In this document: positions 61,601 through 64,000 of the stretch, one piece after another
Layout of the letters: each line of letters starts with the position of its first letter
Numbering within the stretch: position 1 is the stretch's first letter
NCBI GenBank assembly: GCA_019116965.1
Contig: DXAT01000024.1
Location: 1 to 64,000, forward strand
DNA: 64,000 nt
Direction of reading: 5' to 3'
Origin: Candidatus Coprenecus pullistercoris
Lineage (GTDB): Bacteria > Bacteroidota > Bacteroidia > Bacteroidales > UBA932
Notes under the pieces: generated by a model
What the model saw: the letters and a program-made list of their open reading frames with translations, nothing else
What the model was told of the DNA's origin: nothing
Database searches by the model: none
Program-made: the position numbers and the translations under genes

Positions 61601-62420
61601 CAAGAGACAACCTCTGAGCTTCGCTTTCCCGAAACATTTTGACGGAAAATACGACATGCCGTCCGAGCGCAGGATCAAGGCCGCAATCATCCGCGAGACC
61701 GGTTCCAACGGTGACCGCGAGATGGCATGGGCCCTCTATATGGCCGGATTCGCAGTCAAGGATGTGCATGTGACCGACCTTGTTTCCGGGCGCGAGACTC
61801 TTGATGACATACAGATGATTGTCTTCGTGGGCGGTTTCTCCAATGCCGACACTCTCGGCTCGGCAAAGGGATGGGCCGGCGCCTTGCTTTACAATGAAAA
61901 GGCACGCACGGCTCTTGAGCGGTTCTATGCCCGCAAGGACACCCTCAGTCTCGGAGTCTGCAACGGCTGCCAGCTGATGGCCGAGATGGGACTCATCACC
62001 CCGGAGCACAAGGAACTGTCCCCGAAGATGAAACACAATGAGTCGCACAAATACGAGTCGGCATTCGTGGGAGTGACCGTCGAGGACTCCCCTTCCATCC
62101 TGCTCTCATCCCTGCAAGGCTCTAAGCTCGGCATCTGGGTAGCCCACGGAGAGGGCCGTTTCTCCTTCCCGAGACCGGTGGAGGAGTACAATATCGCTCT
62201 CAGATACAACTACAACGCTTATCCCGGCAATCCCAACGGCTCACCTGAGGCCGTGGCCGGAGTATGCTCCCCTGACGGTCGCCACTTAGCCATGATGCCC
62301 CATCCCGAGAGATGCCTGAGGCCTTGGAACTGGGCGTGGTACCCTGACAGGAAGAACGACACAGTGACTCCATGGATTGAAATGTTCGTAAATGGCAGAA
62401 TATGGCTGGAAAAGCACTGA
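58668..62420 (+). CDS. purL: Phosphoribosylformylglycinamidine synthase (large single-chain type)
   Basis: A 1250-residue enzyme of purine synthesis that converts FGAR, glutamine and ATP to FGAM. It contains the N-terminal and linker region ([16 protein letters not shown]), two ATP-grasp-like AIR-synthase halves ([21 protein letters not shown], then a second set from about residue 640), and the glutaminase domain with catalytic Cys in [13 protein letters not shown] and the His/Glu in [13 protein letters not shown]. The frame opens 21 codons earlier, but the promoter and the conserved start [11 protein letters not shown] favour 58668. It overlaps the PhoH gene by 19 bases. Confidence 0.96.
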   Translation: MVYFFRSPEGQIIAVGSQTAISADTAKTLRWLFSDAELLKEQHVHGTFIGPRREMITPWSTAAVEITRNMNISGISRIEEYFPVEEGKYASDSEIPHDKMLQRIYHGLDADIFTVDHQPEPIRHITDFEAYNKEEGLALSEDEIQYLKDLSAKLGRPLTDSEVFGFSQVNSEHCRHKIFNGKFIIDGVEKESSLFKLIKKTSAVNPGRIVSAYKDNCAFIEGPKLRMFHPSAAAKPSFFKEEEVKTVISLKAETHNFPTTVEPFNGAATGSGGEIRDRIGGGKGSFPIAGTAVYMTSYPRIDSGRDWEARPPRKWLYQTPAEILVKASNGASDFGNKFGQPLICGSLQTFEHTEQDPDGAERKYGYDKVVMLAGGVGFAKMADAAKDRPSKGDDIILLGGDNYRIGMGGGAVSSVATGEYNNSIELNAIQRANPEMQKRVYNAIRSVAEKDHNSIISIHDHGAGGHLNCLSELVEEVGGDIDISKLPVGDPTLSDKEIIGNESQERMGLVMKKSDTEELHRIAERERAPFYVIGEVSGKGNFTLKDSRNGNTPIDLALSDMFGSTPKTVMYGSSPKGGADGHGGFGKLEKVPSSMTPQELKEAIAKVLMLESVACKDWLTNKVDRSVTGLIACQQCCGEIQLPLNDLGVTAIGYDDPEGIAVSIGHAPAAAMIDPAAGSRLAIAEALTNIIWTPIKDNIYGVSLSANWMWPCRNEGEDARLYAAVQGASDFAIAVGVNIPTGKDSMSMTQKYPDGGKVLSPGTLIISATGESKNVAATLHPVMSRETGTTLLYIPFVPIAKGEESFPLGGSAYAATISRIGGKAPDITDPAYFKTCFCNLQDAMFNSVENPVTAGHDISAGGMVTALLEMCFANTDGGADIDLRELESSDILLSEVPGVIVQVKDTEKERFIKDLGGVRAYEIGHPSKGRTLRILYGKDSNELLLDIDEMRDRWYRTSWLLDSIQTGEKPAAERYANYKRQPLSFAFPKHFDGKYDMPSERRIKAAIIRETGSNGDREMAWALYMAGFAVKDVHVTDLVSGRETLDDIQMIVFVGGFSNADTLGSAKGWAGALLYNEKARTALERFYARKDTLSLGVCNGCQLMAEMGLITPEHKELSPKMKHNESHKYESAFVGVTVEDSPSILLSSLQGSKLGIWVAHGEGRFSFPRPVEEYNIALRYNYNAYPGNPNGSPEAVAGVCSPDGRHLAMMPHPERCLRPWNWAWYPDRKNDTVTPWIEMFVNGRIWLEKH

Positions 62421-63796
62421 GACATACACACCCTTTCAAGAACGCGGAAGACCGCCAGCAGCAGCGGCCGCCAAAGATATTTGTCCTGGACACCAATGTC
62501 ATCCTGCATGACAGTCACTCCATCTTCAACTTCCAGGACAACGACATCTATATCCCGGTAAGCGTCATAGAGGAACTGGACAAATTCAAGAAGGGAGACG
62601 ACAACCTCGGCTTCAATGCCAGGGCATTTGTCCGTGAACTGGACCGCATATCCGACAATACCCTGTTCGACCAGGGCATCAGCCTCGGGAAAGGACGCGG
62701 CCACATCAAGATAGAGATGGGACACGGCTACACTCAGGCGATGAAGGACTCGCTGATAGACGACATTCCCGACCACCGCATCATAGCCACTGCCGTATGG
62801 CTGCGGGACAACACTCCGGACAGGAAAGTCATACTGGTCACAAAGGATGTAAACATGAGACTTAAAGCCAAGGCGCTGGGCCTCATGGCACAGGACTATC
62901 TGTCTGACAAGGTAGAGGAAAAGCGTATCGTCAGGACCGAGAAGGAAGTCCTCACCGTGCGCAACATGAGGGACCAGCTCATCCACCGCCTCGACTCATC
63001 ACCGGACGGAGTGCCTTATTCGGAACTCGGCATACGCAGGCGTCCGGCATGTAACCAGTACTACAGGATATACGACAGTGCCAGGAATGTGACTCTCGCA
63101 AGATATGACAACCGGAACCGATGCGTCATCAAGGTCCGTCCACGGATAGCCTACGGCATAACGCCGCGCAATGACGAGCAGACGCTTGCGCTCGATGCCA
63201 TCATGAATCCGGATATCAGGCTCATAGCTCTGACAGGCCGGGCCGGCACAGGAAAGACACTCCTGGCTCTGGCCGGTGCGCTGGAGCAGGCCGGCAATTT
63301 CGAGCAGATACTCCTTTCCAGACCTGTAATACCTCTCAAGAACCAGGAATTAGGTTTCCTGCCTGGATCAGTGGACGACAAGATAGGCCCGTACATGCTG
63401 CCTCTTTTCGACAACCTCGCCGTAATCAAGAGCTGCTTCGCTCCCGGCAGCAAGGAACTGGCACAGATAGAGGATATGCAAAAAAAAGAAAAGCTGCTGA
63501 TCAATCCCCTGGCCTATATCCGCGGCCGCAGCTTAGGCAATGTGTTCTTCATCGTGGACGAGAGCCAGAACCTGACCCCGCATGAGGTCAAGACCATTAT
63601 CACCAGAGCCGGAGAGGGAACCAAGATAGTCTTCACCGGCGATATCTATCAGATCGACCAGCCTTATCTGGACTTCAACTCCAACGGTCTGACCCACCTG
63701 TGCGACAAGTTTTTCGGACAGAGTGTATTCGCCCACATCAACATGACCAAGGGCGAACGCAGCGAACTTTCGGAACTTGCCGGCAAACTTTTATAG
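62402..63796 (+). CDS. PIN-PhoH family protein (YlaK-like)
   Basis: A 464-residue protein with an N-terminal PIN ribonuclease domain (from [18 protein letters not shown]; acidic residues in the Dx4 pattern, [11 protein letters not shown] and [10 protein letters not shown]) and a C-terminal PhoH ATPase. The ATPase has Walker [21 protein letters not shown], Walker [22 protein letters not shown] and a sensor [14 protein letters not shown]. Proteins of this type are proposed RNA helicase-nucleases. It overlaps purL by 19 bases and is coupled to it. Confidence 0.93.
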   Translation: MAGKALRHTHPFKNAEDRQQQRPPKIFVLDTNVILHDSHSIFNFQDNDIYIPVSVIEELDKFKKGDDNLGFNARAFVRELDRISDNTLFDQGISLGKGRGHIKIEMGHGYTQAMKDSLIDDIPDHRIIATAVWLRDNTPDRKVILVTKDVNMRLKAKALGLMAQDYLSDKVEEKRIVRTEKEVLTVRNMRDQLIHRLDSSPDGVPYSELGIRRRPACNQYYRIYDSARNVTLARYDNRNRCVIKVRPRIAYGITPRNDEQTLALDAIMNPDIRLIALTGRAGTGKTLLALAGALEQAGNFEQILLSRPVIPLKNQELGFLPGSVDDKIGPYMLPLFDNLAVIKSCFAPGSKELAQIEDMQKKEKLLINPLAYIRGRSLGNVFFIVDESQNLTPHEVKTIITRAGEGTKIVFTGDIYQIDQPYLDFNSNGLTHLCDKFFGQSVFAHINMTKGERSELSELAGKLL

Positions 63797-63812
63797 ATTT
63801 TAGTTTTTTTGT

Positions 63813-63820
63813 TATTTTTG
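63813..63820 (+). promoter_or_regulatory. -7 promoter element of ppdK
   Basis: TATTTTTG matches TAnnTTTG in a T-rich stretch, 44 bases before the ATG at 63865. A TTTG -33 is not clear. Confidence 0.5.
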
Positions 63821-63864
63821 CGCCCTGACATATCAGATCAAATCCAACTAACTTTAATATTTTA

Positions 63865-64000
63865 TGTCAAACAAACGAGTTTATTTCTTTGGAGGTAAAG
63901 AGGCCGAAGGAAACGGTTCAATGAGAAACCTCCTTGGCGGTAAAGGTGCCAACCTCGCTGAGATGTGCACGCTCGGTATGCCTGTTCCCGCAGGATTCAC
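63865..64000 (+). CDS. ppdK: Pyruvate, phosphate dikinase (N-terminal part, cut by the window edge)
   Basis: The first 45 codons are present. [14 protein letters not shown] followed by [22 protein letters not shown] is the conserved N-terminal nucleotide-binding segment of pyruvate phosphate dikinase. That enzyme interconverts pyruvate, ATP and Pi with PEP, AMP and PPi. PEP synthase shares GKGANLAEM, but the YFFGG start and spacing fit the dikinase. The rest lies past the window. Confidence 0.88.

Overview
The window comes from a Bacteroidota chromosome, most likely order Bacteroidales. Near-consensus Bacteroidota promoter elements (TAnnTTTG, sometimes with TTTG about 19-20 bases upstream) precede genes on both strands. 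The gene content fits too: DUF3575, DUF4954, golvesin-domain and GIN-domain proteins, and a cysteate-synthase-like gene of the kind linked to sulfonolipid makers. Base composition is roughly balanced. Lysine-to-butyrate fermentation plus the cysteate-synthase-like gene suggests a gut-type organism near Alistipes, Rikenellaceae or Odoribacteraceae; that placement is inference.

Layout. 0-5 kb: cysteate synthase-like enzyme, nitroreductase lipoprotein, DUF486 protein, secreted transglutaminase-like protein, exported flavodoxin, nicotinamidase. 5-6 kb: tRNA-Arg and an ion channel. 6-21.4 kb: one long minus-strand operon for lysine fermentation to butyrate (CoA-transferase alpha, Kal, Kce, Kdd, KamA, KamB, KamC, KamD, KamE, CoA-transferase beta, Crt, Hbd, Bcd, EtfB, EtfA), ending in a translationally coupled serpin lipoprotein. 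kamD carries a frameshift. 21.5-26.4 kb: MscS channel, acyltransferase, M28 peptidase, QueA. 26.4-29.7 kb: a regulatory intergenic region, an XRE regulator, pyrD, cinA. 29.6-33.2 kb: minus-strand operon encoding a secreted DUF3108-like protein, a membrane-anchored sigma-like protein, a GIN-domain protein and an M19 dipeptidase. 33.3-44.6 kb: HAD phosphatase, DUF4954 and SLBB proteins, VanZ, DUF3575, a large amidase/golvesin protein, HtpG. 44.8-47.6 kb: candidate structured RNA, DUF3575 and OmpA/TPR proteins, tRNA-Val. 47.6-54.6 kb: an uncharacterised six-gene SPFH, coiled-coil and bactofilin-like operon. 54.6-64 kb: pncB, nhaD, folC, purL, PIN-PhoH and the start of ppdK.

How the genes work together. 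In the lysine operon KamA makes beta-lysine and KamDE moves the second amino group, with KamBC as probable reactivase. Kdd oxidises, and Kce uses acetyl-CoA to give 3-aminobutyryl-CoA plus acetoacetate. Kal deaminates to crotonyl-CoA and Bcd-EtfAB reduces it. The CoA-transferase exchanges butyryl-CoA with acetoacetate. Hbd and Crt in the same operon could return the resulting acetoacetyl-CoA to crotonyl-CoA; no thiolase lies in the window.

The best candidate for an undescribed system is the 47.6-54.6 kb operon. It encodes an SPFH protein with four predicted C-terminal zinc ribbons, a four-helix membrane protein, a membrane-anchored coiled-coil protein, two paralogous cytoplasmic coiled-coil proteins and a bactofilin-like protein. 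The sigma-like/GIN operon is a second, smaller candidate.
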